A stretch of 64,000 nucleotides of DNA, taken from NCBI GenBank assembly GCA_002353815.1, contig DEKK01000016.1, positions 44,293 through 108,292 on the forward strand. The letters are read 5' to 3'. Numbering within the stretch: the stretch's first letter is position 1; the number at the start of each line of letters is the position of its first letter. Under the pieces are notes generated by a model. The model saw only the letters and a list, made by a program, of their open reading frames with translations. It was not told where the DNA came from and did not search any database. This stretch comes from Bifidobacteriaceae bacterium UBA2724. Its GTDB lineage: Bacteria > Actinomycetota > Actinomycetes > Actinomycetales > Bifidobacteriaceae. The position numbers and the translations under genes are program-made. Positions 27,796-36,258 of this stretch are shown here, in pieces.

Positions 27796-27811
27796 TGTTT
27801 CACGTGAAACA
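27796..27811. promoter_or_regulatory. parS: parS site 2
   Basis: Exact TGTTTCACGTGAAACA, 12 bp after a perfect DnaA box. Confidence 0.95.
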
Positions 27812-27911
27812 TGGGCTCGATCGCTTTGTAAGAACCAAACAATTCGAGGTACGCAGTTCGCATATGGTGTGACCGGTCATCAGTGCTTGTGTTGAAATCA
27901 TCTGTGTGGCA

Positions 27912-27941
27912 CCAATAAAAAGACCCGGCGAGCCGGGTCTT
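27912..27941 (-). terminator. Leftward Rho-independent terminator without an obvious gene
   Basis: Stem AAGACCCGG/CCGGGTCTT with loop CTCG (leftward reading), followed by TTTTTATT. A strong terminator that must end a leftward transcript starting somewhere in 27942-28620. No credible protein gene is there, so an RNA gene is possible. Confidence 0.8.
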
Positions 27942-28624
27942 AACAGGGTTACAAATTGGGCTATCAGGAAGGATTGCTTCCTCTCAACTTCCGTTGATAT
28001 CTCTATAGATAGTTCCTCTGTTTTGTGAAATCCATGGTTGCTCCTGCAATTTAGCTGGGAAGTTTCTAGAAATGGATTTGGGCGATCTTTAGGATTTCTT
28101 GGAATCGAAGGTTTTTGACGGCGGGCGTCCGCAGCCGCTTGGATAACGACTTGCGTCGCCTGCGTAGTTCGACGTCGATTAACAGAGAAACTCGCTATGG
28201 TCGAGATTCTTGATGGCATCGAAGTCCACAGCCATATTGCGTGTTCAATAGTCGCTGCCATCTATCTCGTTCTGAGGATCTGAATGGGGGATAGTGCCGT
28301 TGTCAAGGGATGGTAACCTGGCTTGAAGATTGTCTCGATGGTGCTCTGTGCGACTCATGACGAATCTGCCTGGATAGTGACAGCAATGGCTCGTAGTATC
28401 TGCGCCCGCAGGTTGTTATGAAAAGAAGCAGGTCAATGCGCCGGAAATTTCTTCGTTGAACTATGGTGTTTGTTCAGGGGCGTCTGGGTCGACGATATTA
28501 GACTGAATGTGGATAGCTTATTCACTGCTGTACACAGTTATCCCCATTGGGCTTTGATGCTTGTCTATTGGTTCGCCCCGTAGCATAGTGAAAGTGTTAC
28601 TGCTACCCAATCAAAGGAGGAATC

Positions 28625-29593
28625 ATGGCAGATGTTTCACGTGAAACATCATCTTCGGATGACCACATTGAAACAGCCACAGAGATCATCCAGCGTATCT
28701 TCAGTGATGGCACTGCCGGCGTGGGTAGTGAGTTGGCTCAGACGCAAGCGGAGCAAGATGAGGTCAACAAGTCCAAGTTTTCGCATCCTTCGCAGACTCG
28801 GTATATCGCAGTCGCAAATCAGAAGGGCGGAGTGGGCAAGACGACCACCGCTGTGAATATTTCCGCAGCCTTGGGGGAAGGCGGTTTGAACGTCCTCGTC
28901 ATTGACATGGATCCTCAAGGTAATGCCTCCACTGCCCTGGGCGTCCGTCATGATGAGAAGAGCCCATCGGTGTATGACGTCATTATCGAAAACACCACGA
29001 TGGCTGATGTCATTCAGACCTGTGAGGATTTTCCGACCATTGATGTGGTTCCCAGCAACATTAATCTGAGTGGTGCCGAAATCGAACTCACTCAGTTGAA
29101 TGATCCCATGCACCAGTTGAAGGACACTCTTCGCACTTATATGGCAACCGTCAACAAGCATTATGACTACGTCATTGTTGATTGCCCTCCGAGCCTGGGT
29201 GTGCTGGTGATCAATGCTTTGTGTGCGGTTCATGAGGTGCTGATTCCTATTCAGGCTGAGTATTATGCCCTGGAAGGTTTGAGCCAGTTGGTTAATACAA
29301 TCAAGCTGGTGCAGGAGTCATACAATCCGGATCTTGCGGTTTCTGCGATGCTCCTGACGATGGTGGATAACCGTACAATTTTGAGCAAAAACGTATGCGC
29401 TGCCACCAAGGAACATTATCCAGATCTGGTTTTGGACACTGTTATCTCTCGCTCGATAAAGATTTCTGAATCGCCGAGTTATCGACAGAGCGTCATTGCC
29501 TATGACCCTAAAGGCAGGGGAGCCGTCGATTATCGCAAGGCTGCATTGGAAATCAATAACAGATCTGAAGATGTCATCCGTCTTCTCTACTAA
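28625..29593 (+). CDS. parA: Chromosome partitioning ATPase ParA (Soj)
   Basis: 322 residues. The deviant Walker A is NQKGGVGKTTTAVNIS at about residues 65-80; Walker B is YDYVIVDCPPSLG at about 180. ParA uses ATP-dependent DNA binding to move ParB-parS complexes and, in Actinobacteria, to position origins. The N-terminal 55 residues are an acidic, Ser-rich extension. The ribosome site AAAGGAGG is strong. A parS palindrome lies within codons 3-8 and is read in frame as VSRETS. parB follows after 19 nt. Confidence 0.96.
   Translation: MADVSRETSSSDDHIETATEIIQRIFSDGTAGVGSELAQTQAEQDEVNKSKFSHPSQTRYIAVANQKGGVGKTTTAVNISAALGEGGLNVLVIDMDPQGNASTALGVRHDEKSPSVYDVIIENTTMADVIQTCEDFPTIDVVPSNINLSGAEIELTQLNDPMHQLKDTLRTYMATVNKHYDYVIVDCPPSLGVLVINALCAVHEVLIPIQAEYYALEGLSQLVNTIKLVQESYNPDLAVSAMLLTMVDNRTILSKNVCAATKEHYPDLVLDTVISRSIKISESPSYRQSVIAYDPKGRGAVDYRKAALEINNRSEDVIRLLY
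28633..28648. promoter_or_regulatory. parS: parS site 3, inside parA
   Basis: Exact TGTTTCACGTGAAACA at the start of parA, 8 nt after the ATG. ParB binding here could also regulate parAB expression (inference). Confidence 0.95.
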
Positions 29594-29612
29594 ACAATGA
29601 AAGGGTACTGAT

Positions 29613-30932
29613 ATGGCTTCGCATTCGCGGTTGGGCATGGGCCTCGGCGCCCTGTTTCCCGAAATCCCAGTGAAGACCGAGAAGAATAACTCGGATGTTT
29701 CACGTGAAACATCCGAAGCGGATAATGCCAGGTCCGCTGTGGCTCCGGTAAAAACGGAAAAGACTGAGTCTGAAAAACAGCAGCAGGCTAGGCAAAATTC
29801 AAAGCCGTCGCATGGCGGCCGTGCATCCAAGCGACCTCACATGCCGTCGCTTGCTGATTCCCTCCACCCGGCTGATCTGTTCTTTGCGTCAACCACGTCA
29901 GCCGACGAAGAAAAGAAGTCTTCGGATTCTGAGAAACCGCTCCCCAAAAATCCAATTGCGGGCACTGAGACGCATAATGAGACTCACACAGAGAGCCGTG
30001 CTTATGACAAGACTCCGGCTGATCGTCTTTCGCCATCAGCAGCAACTTTGGAAAAGCCTGTAGAATCCACCGCCGACAATGGCACTCTCAAGCCGATTGC
30101 TGGTGCCTATTTTGCTGAACTCAACGTGGATGACATTGCGCCCAATGAGCATCAGCCCCGAACCATCTTCGACGAAGATGAACTGAATGAGCTTGCTGCC
30201 TCAATTAAAGAGGTGGGTGTGCTGGAGCCGATTATTGTGCGCAAGCGTGATAATTGGTCCGCACCTTACGAGCTGGTCATGGGAGAGCGTCGACTCCGTG
30301 CTTCGAAGATAGCCGGTAATTCCCAGGTCCCGGCGATCGTGAAAACAACGGCTGATGACCAGATGCTGCGGGAGGCACTTCTGGAAAATCTCCATAGGGT
30401 TTCGCTAAATCCGTTGGAGGAAGCGGCTGCCTATCAGCAAATGATGAGTGAGTTCAATATCACTCAGGCTCAGTTGGCTCAGTCCGTTGCTAAATCCAGG
30501 TCGCAGATTGCCAATACCTTGCGTCTGCTGAATCTTCCGCCTTCTGTGCAAAAGAAGGTTGCCGCCGGCGTTCTTTCCGCTGGTCATGCACGAGCCTTGC
30601 TGGCTCTCAAAGATGCCACGCAGATGGAACCACTCGCGAATCGAATCATCGCTGAGGGTTTGTCCGTCAGAAGCACCGAAGAGCTTGTTGCTTTGAAGAA
30701 CGGAGTGGCAGGAAAACAGAAGAAGCGTGCTCGCACTGTGGATGTCTGGAGTGGCTCGGAGACTGTGCAGCAGCTAGCCGATCACTTCGAGACCAAAGTT
30801 GCAATCAAGGGCACGAAGAATCGTGGAAGAATCGAAATAGCTTTCACCTCTGAAGACGATCTGAAACGAATCCTCAATCTGATGGGAAGTAAACAAACAG
30901 ATTCAGCACCCAGCGCTGATGGCTGGTTCTGA
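29613..30932 (+). CDS. parB: Chromosome partitioning CTPase ParB
   Basis: 439 residues. A disordered, Lys/Ser/Glu-rich N-terminal 165 residues is longer than in most ParB proteins. The ParB/Srx CTPase domain follows (EHQPRTIFDEDELNELAASIKEVGVLEPIIVR, then the ENLHR box at about 255-260). After it come a helix-turn-helix (ITQAQLAQSVAKSRSQIANTLRLLNLP) and a C-terminal dimer domain. ParB loads on parS, spreads as a CTP-dependent clamp and recruits SMC. The gene itself contains a parS site. It ends at a strong terminator. Confidence 0.96.
   Translation: MASHSRLGMGLGALFPEIPVKTEKNNSDVSRETSEADNARSAVAPVKTEKTESEKQQQARQNSKPSHGGRASKRPHMPSLADSLHPADLFFASTTSADEEKKSSDSEKPLPKNPIAGTETHNETHTESRAYDKTPADRLSPSAATLEKPVESTADNGTLKPIAGAYFAELNVDDIAPNEHQPRTIFDEDELNELAASIKEVGVLEPIIVRKRDNWSAPYELVMGERRLRASKIAGNSQVPAIVKTTADDQMLREALLENLHRVSLNPLEEAAAYQQMMSEFNITQAQLAQSVAKSRSQIANTLRLLNLPPSVQKKVAAGVLSAGHARALLALKDATQMEPLANRIIAEGLSVRSTEELVALKNGVAGKQKKRARTVDVWSGSETVQQLADHFETKVAIKGTKNRGRIEIAFTSEDDLKRILNLMGSKQTDSAPSADGWF
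29696..29711. promoter_or_regulatory. parS: parS site 4, inside parB
   Basis: Exact TGTTTCACGTGAAACA within the 5' part of parB, read in frame as VSRETS. Confidence 0.95.
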
Positions 30933-30940
30933 TTGAGTGG

Positions 30941-30977
30941 CGTTGAATGTGGCGAGTCCACATTCAACGCTTTTTTC
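30941..30977 (+). terminator. Rho-independent terminator of parAB
   Basis: A 13-bp perfect stem GCGTTGAATGTGG/CCACATTCAACGC with loop CGAGT, followed by TTTTTTC, 9 nt after the parB stop. Confidence 0.9.
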
Positions 30978-31554
30978 AAGAACCGATGTAGTGGTTACCG
31001 GGTGTGCTGCTTCTCGTGATACAGATAAGCACGCGCAGGTTCTTCACTGACTCCGCCACTTGCGATGGACATGACAGTTAAGGACATGTCGGCCCGGTAA
31101 GTGTCTGCCTTTTGAGCTGGTAGATGACATTCGAGAGATTCTTGTTGGATGGGATGCAAACGATTGAAGTTTGCCCTTTCCGAGAAAGTATGAATCGTTT
31201 TCATAACCAGCTGGGAATTATCGGGGCAATGGGCCGTTCATCAGAATCTCGAAGCTCCAGGCTTGGTGGAAGTTAGAAGATCGGTGTGCACAAGTGCATG
31301 AGTGCTTGTGATTGAAAGGGCCTTCTGTCCAATAGGTGAAATTGACCGCACTTTTCTGGCGGATTGCAATTGCGTCCAATTCAGCGTTCGGATAGATGAT
31401 GCCGGTTGGATGGGTGGAGTACGCATATTCATCCGTGGCATCCAATGTTTCACGTGAAACATCATCGTTGGAATTAGATAGAAGGCTACATGAGAAAGGT
31501 TTGAGAGGGAGCTGTGCGGCAGACAGCTGTAGGTCGGAGGAGCGGGGGCTCGTT
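30978..31554. other. parB-trxB gap with one parS site
   Basis: About 580 bp in which I see no gene; one parS site at 31446. In mycobacteria this interval carries sigM, trxC and cwlM, none of which is present here. Confidence 0.5.
31446..31461. promoter_or_regulatory. parS: parS site 5
   Basis: Exact TGTTTCACGTGAAACA, 0.5 kb downstream of parB. Confidence 0.95.
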
Positions 31555-31623
31555 ATGCCAGGGTTGGGACGGCTGGCAATCGAAAAGCATAGTGAATGTG
31601 ATCTTCAGAAGGAGCGGTACAAA

Positions 31624-31791
31624 ATGTCAAGAAACGAGAGGTTCCAGAAATCTGAGCTATTGGAAAACCCAAATGATGAGAGACGCGATCGATATCATAA
31701 GTTTGGCGTGTTTGATGAGAATGCAGTGACCCGTGCCGACATCATCAGCGATGTTGATCGCTTGAACGGTGATACCGGAACGGGTCGCTAA
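31624..31791 (+). CDS. Possible small charged protein (55 aa)
   Basis: A 55-residue open frame, very hydrophilic (starting MSRNERFQKSELLENP, ending NGDTGTGR), with AAGGAG 9 nt before the ATG. An in-frame ATG at 31555 behind GGAGGAG would lengthen it to 78 residues. No family recognised. It points rightward, toward convergent trxB, 58 bp away. The good ribosome sites and charged composition favour a real gene, but conservation cannot be judged from one sequence. Confidence 0.35.
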   Translation: MSRNERFQKSELLENPNDERRDRYHKFGVFDENAVTRADIISDVDRLNGDTGTGR

Positions 31792-31849
31792 CTCAGTGCC
31801 ATGAGATTGAGGCGAGCATCCATGAACCAAGGCTTGGCTAAATCGACGA

Positions 31850-32899
31850 CTATCGATTATCGGTCAGCCAATCCTGAGCGTCCAACGCTGCGCGGCATCC
31901 CATTCCCGCCGCTGAAATCGCCTGACGATAGACACTGTCTACAACGTCTCCTGCGGCAAAAACGCCGGGAACCGACGTTTTTGTTGAAGCGCCGTCCACA
32001 AGAACGTAGCCTTGATTGTCAAGGTTAAGCTGATTGTTGAGAAAACCAGAATTGGGCGTATCGCCAATAGCGATGAAAATTCCTTCGGCATCGACGCTTG
32101 TCGTCTCGTTGGCGTCTTTGTTCTTCACGATGACGCTTGTTGCGTTGGTTCCATCTCCGGCAATTTCTTCGACGGTGCTATTCATTATCGTCGAGATCTT
32201 AGGATTGCTCAGAGCGCGATTGACGAGAATTTGCGACGCGCGGAACGTATCCCTTCGATGAATAATCGTGACTGTGGAGCCAAAACGGGTAAGGTAGAGC
32301 GCTTCAGTGAGGGCCGAATCGCCTCCGCCGATAACGACGATGGGTTTGCCGGTGAAGAAGAAACCATCGCAGGTAGCGCAATAGCTGACTCCGTGGGCGG
32401 AATACTCTGTTTCGCCAGGAATCCCTAGCTTTCGATAGCTGGATCCGGTTGCAACAACAACACTTCTCGTGGAGTAAATGGAGTTGTCTGCTGTGGTGAC
32501 AGTCTTTGGATTCGAAGACAAATCGGTCGAGACGACCTCTTTGTTATAGACAGTCAGACCAAATTTCAGAGCCTGTTGCTTCATGTTTTGCATGAGCTGT
32601 GGTCCGTCGATGCCATCGGGGAAACCAGGGAAATTCTCAATGGTGGTCGTTGTTTCGAGTTGACCGCCGGGCGAAAGTTCACCAGCGAGCATCAAAGTCG
32701 TGAAACCAGCACGTTCGAGATAAATGGCAGCGGTATAGCCTGCCGGTCCTGAGCCGATGATGATGCAATCATAAACAGCAGAACTCTCGTTATTCTGAGG
32801 TAAAGTAACGACGGTCGGTTCAGTTTTGAGGCTGAGGGAAGATGTCGAAGGGACAGAAAACAAATTGGATCCTGGTGTTTGGGAGAAAAGGTTCGACAT
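31850..32899 (-). CDS. trxB: Thioredoxin reductase
   Basis: 349 residues from the ATG at 32899, which has GAGGAG upstream; the frame is open to 33040. FAD-binding IIIGSGPAGYTAAIYLERAG at about residues 47-65, redox-active disulfide CATC at 174-177, NADPH-binding VVIGGGDSALTEALYL, and C-terminal GVFAAGDVVD. It reduces thioredoxin with NADPH in the cytoplasm. The first 40 residues (Ser/Thr-rich) are an extension beyond the family start. No thioredoxin gene accompanies it, unlike the trxB-trxA pair of many Actinobacteria. Confidence 0.95.
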   Translation of the reverse strand: MSNLFSQTPGSNLFSVPSTSSLSLKTEPTVVTLPQNNESSAVYDCIIIGSGPAGYTAAIYLERAGFTTLMLAGELSPGGQLETTTTIENFPGFPDGIDGPQLMQNMKQQALKFGLTVYNKEVVSTDLSSNPKTVTTADNSIYSTRSVVVATGSSYRKLGIPGETEYSAHGVSYCATCDGFFFTGKPIVVIGGGDSALTEALYLTRFGSTVTIIHRRDTFRASQILVNRALSNPKISTIMNSTVEEIAGDGTNATSVIVKNKDANETTSVDAEGIFIAIGDTPNSGFLNNQLNLDNQGYVLVDGASTKTSVPGVFAAGDVVDSVYRQAISAAGMGCRAALDAQDWLTDNR

Positions 32900-33159
32900 C
32901 GCTGCTCCTCGTTTCTGTTTGCATGACTCCGAGCTCTCGTGTGGGGAACAAACTGATAAGAGCTTTTCTTTGAACTCTATCGTAGTAATGGCGTAAAAGG
33001 AAAGGAATTTCGCCATGGGAGAAAACGGGGGAAGATACAAGAGGAATCATGAATCCTGGTCGGAGTGGTGATTGTGATAACGGGAAAATCGGGCGAAGGT
33101 GCAAGAGAATTCAAGCATAGAGTTGAACGAAAGCATGAAAAGCCTCATGGCAACTGGGG

Positions 33160-33720
33160 AGGGAAGAACCGAGGAAGGGAGTAACTAAACAGGGGAAGAA
33201 CCGAGGAGGGGGAGAACCGCGCGGGAACCAAGAAAGAACCGAGGAGGGGAAGAACCGCGCGGGAACCAAGAAAGAACCGAAGAGGGAGGGACCGAAGAAC
33301 CGGGGAGGGAGGGACTAAACAGGGGAGGATCGAAGAACCGAGGAAGGGAAGAAGGGAAGAAGTGAGGTGGGAAGAAGGGAAGAAGGGAGGTGGAAGAAGG
33401 GAAAAAGGGGAAAAGGAGGAAAGGAAAGGAGGAAGAGGAAAGGAGGAAGAGGAAAGGAGGAACTAGGCGGGGGAAGAATCGAAGGGCCGAGGAGGAGAGG
33501 AACCAAGCAGGGGAAGAATCGAAGGATCGAAGAAGTAAGGAAAGAAGGAACTCAGCGGGGGAAGAACCGAGGAATCGAAGGACCGAGGAGGGGAAGAACC
33601 GCGCAGGAACCAAGAAAGAACCGAAAGATCTAGGCAGAATAATCGAAAAAAACGGGAAACCGAAGGGGAAAGAGTTGAGTGAGAGAGAACCAGGAAAGAA
33701 AGAAAAACCTCGCAAATGAA
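33160..33720 (+). repeat. Polypurine tract with degenerate direct repeats
   Basis: About 560 bp strongly biased to A and G on this strand. The core at about 33330-33462 has only three or four pyrimidines in 130 bases. A 38-bp unit containing AGAACCGCGC recurs at 33203-33240, 33241-33278 and 33585-33622 with one or two differences. A second degenerate unit like AACTAAACAGGGGAAGAA recurs at about 33183, 33312, 33461, 33500 and 33549. A 15-mer GGAAAGGAGGAAGAG is in tandem at about 33424-33462. Triplex or R-loop formation is possible. Confidence 0.8.
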
Positions 33721-33924
33721 AAAAGCGGTGCTTCTCGGTCCTCAGGCCAATGGCCCGACGATGGAGAGGCGCCGTGCATCATTTTATGACATTTCTGGCG
33801 ACTTGCCTGAGTTGTCGAAGAGGCGGCTATCAACCGGATACGTGATGCCGTGCTGGTACTGAGAAATCAGGCCAGTGACTCGCTGAGAAACCAGGTCGAG
33901 ATGTCCCGCAGGGAAACCAAATCG

Positions 33925-33970
33925 GTGCTCAGACTGACACCGAGCAACCGGCCAGTACCAGTCTGAGCAC
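33925..33970 (-). repeat. Inverted repeat after the pseudokinase gene
   Basis: A perfect 12-bp pair GTGCTCAGACTG at 33925-33936 and CAGTCTGAGCAC at 33959-33970, starting 6 nt after the stop of the leftward gene. No U tract follows, so it is a poor intrinsic terminator but may stabilise the 3' end. Confidence 0.5.
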
Positions 33971-33975
33971 TTGGA

Positions 33976-36258
33976 TCAGTACACCTTGAAGCCGTTGATC
34001 TTCAGTCTGTTGCCGGTCGGCAAATCGCTGGTGTTCACCCAAATCACGAACTGCGTCATATTTGTGGTGTTGTTGAGCACAATCGTGGTTTCGCCGCTGC
34101 TGTCGAAAGTACCGGTTGCGACAGGCTGTCCATTCTGCGGATTCTGCGCATCTCCATTCGCGTAGATATAGAGGGTTCCGCCACTGCACGGAGAAGTGAG
34201 CACAATCTTGGAAACCGGTTTTTCCTCTGAAAGGCTCACGACGTACGCGTAGCCATCCAGGCCGTTCGGCTTCGAAAGGAAGCTGACCGAAGACACCGTA
34301 TAGGCAACGGTGTTCGTCGGTGTCGGAGTGGCGGTCGTGGTTTCAGGAGCTGCGCTCGTCATGGTTTCGGTCGACGAGGTTTCGCCGGCTGCCGGCAAAT
34401 CGGAAGGCCAAGCTGCGTGATCGGTGGTGTTGTTCAAATTGAAATCGAACAAACCAGACGACAGCACAAACACCGTGACGATCATGATGATAAGAAGCGA
34501 AATCATCGAGATAACAGCGACGCGGTGGCGCACCGTCTTGCTCTTGGAATCCGCCATCGTGTAACTGGTTTCATCAACAAGCGGCGTCTTGGTGTCGGCT
34601 CCGTGCTTTCGAGAGCGTCGGCGAGACCTAGCATTCGGGTTTTCGGGCTGAATTGCCGGCGGGGCGACGGGACGATGATGATAATGCGCCTCTTGATACT
34701 GCGTCGTTTTGGATTCCAGGTGCGCCAAAGACATATTGGGAACCGCCGACGCAATGGCAATCGGCTGGGTGGATGGAATAATCGAACGGCGTTGCGTTGA
34801 CGACTGTGTGGTTGCAGATTCTGGATGTGCGGCATCGGCAGCCTTATCGTTGGCAGTGCCGTTAACAGTGTCGTTGTCCGTGTCGTTGCTTGTCTGGAAG
34901 ACACTGGCAGCATCAGACTGCGCATTCTTGGTATTGGCGGATGCGGAATCGCTTCCATGAACGGTTGCGACGTTGATCGGAATTGCCGTCGTTGCGTTCT
35001 GCAGAGTGTGCCCGGTGGCGTTAGGCGTGGTCGCGGCGGCCTGTGCGTCTGCGGCAGCCCCCGAGCGAACAGACGAAACGTCGAGCGGAACAGTCGGCTT
35101 TGTGCTGCTGAATTGCTCAGTTGCGTTGGCAATCGTTCGAGTTTGCGCGGACGTGGCCGTGGCGTTTCCGGCCACCGTGCCGAAATCGAAACCGGTCGAC
35201 TGCACACCAGAGAGCGAATACATCGAATCGCTGGTGCTCTCACCATCCATGCCGAATGCTTTGTACATGTCGGTCGGATTGTCCATCGAGATGTTCTCGA
35301 CCTGATCAGGTTCGAAAAGACGCGCATTCGCTTGCCAGTTGTTGGGGTTCTTGCGTCCATGCGATTTGCTGGCATCGAAGGTCTGGATGGACTTGGGCAC
35401 CAGTGCCAAATCATTTTGCGGAATACGTTCAATTTGAGCGCCTTGCACGGATTCCGATACCGCGATTGACGGCAGAATGATGTCTTTTTCGGTCAGAGAC
35501 GACGCCGGTTTCCAAGGGCCAAGAAGTGCAAGGAACTCATCGATGGTGACGACCGGAACGGGCGTCGGTGACGCGGGCTTGTCCTTGAGTCCGAGAGTGC
35601 GCATGCACAGGATGCGGAATTCCTCAGGCACTTTGATTTGTGCGGCGTCGAGTGTGGACGTCGAACGGGTTTGCCCTGGAATATAGGGCATGCGGGTAAT
35701 CATGAGATACAGCAGCATGCCAAGTTGGCGAAGAACCGATGCCTGGCTGCTGTGCATGATTTCGTCGGACGACAGTCCCAGATAGGGGTAGGTGAGCAGA
35801 GGCGAAATGGGGAGGTCGGCGATCGTGAAGCTCTCATGTGACAGACGGACGAATTCCGCGGTGAGGGAGCGATGCTGGAATCCTGCTTGCTGCAGTTCGG
35901 ATGCCGCTGTGGCAACCTCGCCGATGATGCTGCGGATGGCTTCGATGCTGAGCAGATTGTCGGTCACGATGTAGTCCGACAGTGAAATGCCGGCATCCTT
36001 GTCAGTGACGATAACGCACACGTTGTTTTCGCAATGCAGATGCTGCACAGCGGTGAAATGCTGATTGCGGGTGGCCCCGAGCCACGATGCGAGATTCTGA
36101 ATTTCTGCGGCCGCCGTGTATTTCGTCGTCAGGAAAAGTTGACAATCTTCTGCCAGGACACGATCACGCGCCTGCCATGCGGCAAGTCCTGGCTTGTCGA
36201 TGAGGCTGGCGGTGAGCGTATAACGGTTCAGCAGTGTGTCCCCAATGTTGAAAATCAT
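33976..36258 (-). CDS. Membrane-anchored pseudokinase of the MurJ locus
   Basis: 760 residues. The first 260 resemble a protein kinase fold (NRYTLTASLIDKPGLAAWQARD), but the Gly loop is absent, HRD is HRS (129-131), no catalytic Asp follows, and DFG is replaced near FTIADLP. Next come about 330 disordered residues, one membrane helix (VISMISLLIIMIVTVFVL, about 600-620) and an outside domain (VSSVSFLSKPNGLDGYAYVVSL...LKINGFKVY) like the C-terminal domain of mycobacterial MviN/Rv3910. There the pseudokinase is fused to MurJ and recruits FhaA; here it is separate. It probably regulates MurJ (inference). Confidence 0.8.
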   Translation of the reverse strand: MIFNIGDTLLNRYTLTASLIDKPGLAAWQARDRVLAEDCQLFLTTKYTAAAEIQNLASWLGATRNQHFTAVQHLHCENNVCVIVTDKDAGISLSDYIVTDNLLSIEAIRSIIGEVATAASELQQAGFQHRSLTAEFVRLSHESFTIADLPISPLLTYPYLGLSSDEIMHSSQASVLRQLGMLLYLMITRMPYIPGQTRSTSTLDAAQIKVPEEFRILCMRTLGLKDKPASPTPVPVVTIDEFLALLGPWKPASSLTEKDIILPSIAVSESVQGAQIERIPQNDLALVPKSIQTFDASKSHGRKNPNNWQANARLFEPDQVENISMDNPTDMYKAFGMDGESTSDSMYSLSGVQSTGFDFGTVAGNATATSAQTRTIANATEQFSSTKPTVPLDVSSVRSGAAADAQAAATTPNATGHTLQNATTAIPINVATVHGSDSASANTKNAQSDAASVFQTSNDTDNDTVNGTANDKAADAAHPESATTQSSTQRRSIIPSTQPIAIASAVPNMSLAHLESKTTQYQEAHYHHRPVAPPAIQPENPNARSRRRSRKHGADTKTPLVDETSYTMADSKSKTVRHRVAVISMISLLIIMIVTVFVLSSGLFDFNLNNTTDHAAWPSDLPAAGETSSTETMTSAAPETTTATPTPTNTVAYTVSSVSFLSKPNGLDGYAYVVSLSEEKPVSKIVLTSPCSGGTLYIYANGDAQNPQNGQPVATGTFDSSGETTIVLNNTTNMTQFVIWVNTSDLPTGNRLKINGFKVY

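Larger units (their letters stand above)
25984..28624. other. 2.6 kb rsmG-parA gap: parS, DnaA box, RNA-like elements, no clear gene
   Basis: No reading frame here has both a ribosome site and a recognisable product. Contents, left to right: degenerate ~35-39 bp repeats at about 25979-26120; a compact predicted RNA and a 15-bp perfect hairpin at 26317-26411; degenerate repeats sharing GGTCTCAGCGCTTTGAGC at about 27018 and 27090; parS at 27559; a perfect DnaA box at 27776 beside parS at 27796; a leftward orphan terminator at 27912-27941; DnaA-box-like words at 28509-28546. Base composition is more AT-rich than the coding regions. Confidence 0.6.
32900..33975. other. trxB-upstream region with polypurine tract
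   Basis: About 1.1 kb with no gene. 32900-33150 holds the trxB upstream region, 33160-33720 the polypurine repeat tract, and 33720-33975 ordinary sequence with an inverted repeat near the pseudokinase stop. Open frames across the tract encode only Lys/Glu/Gly or Phe/Leu/Ser/Pro strings and are composition artefacts. Confidence 0.6.

Noticed and set aside
27800..28261. 153-codon leftward frame in the rsmG-parA gap
   Set aside because: It would read through a strong intrinsic terminator and a parS site; no ribosome site.
33185..33720. Open frames across the polypurine tract on both strands
   Set aside because: Products are only Lys/Glu/Gly/Arg or Phe/Leu/Ser/Pro strings dictated by base composition.
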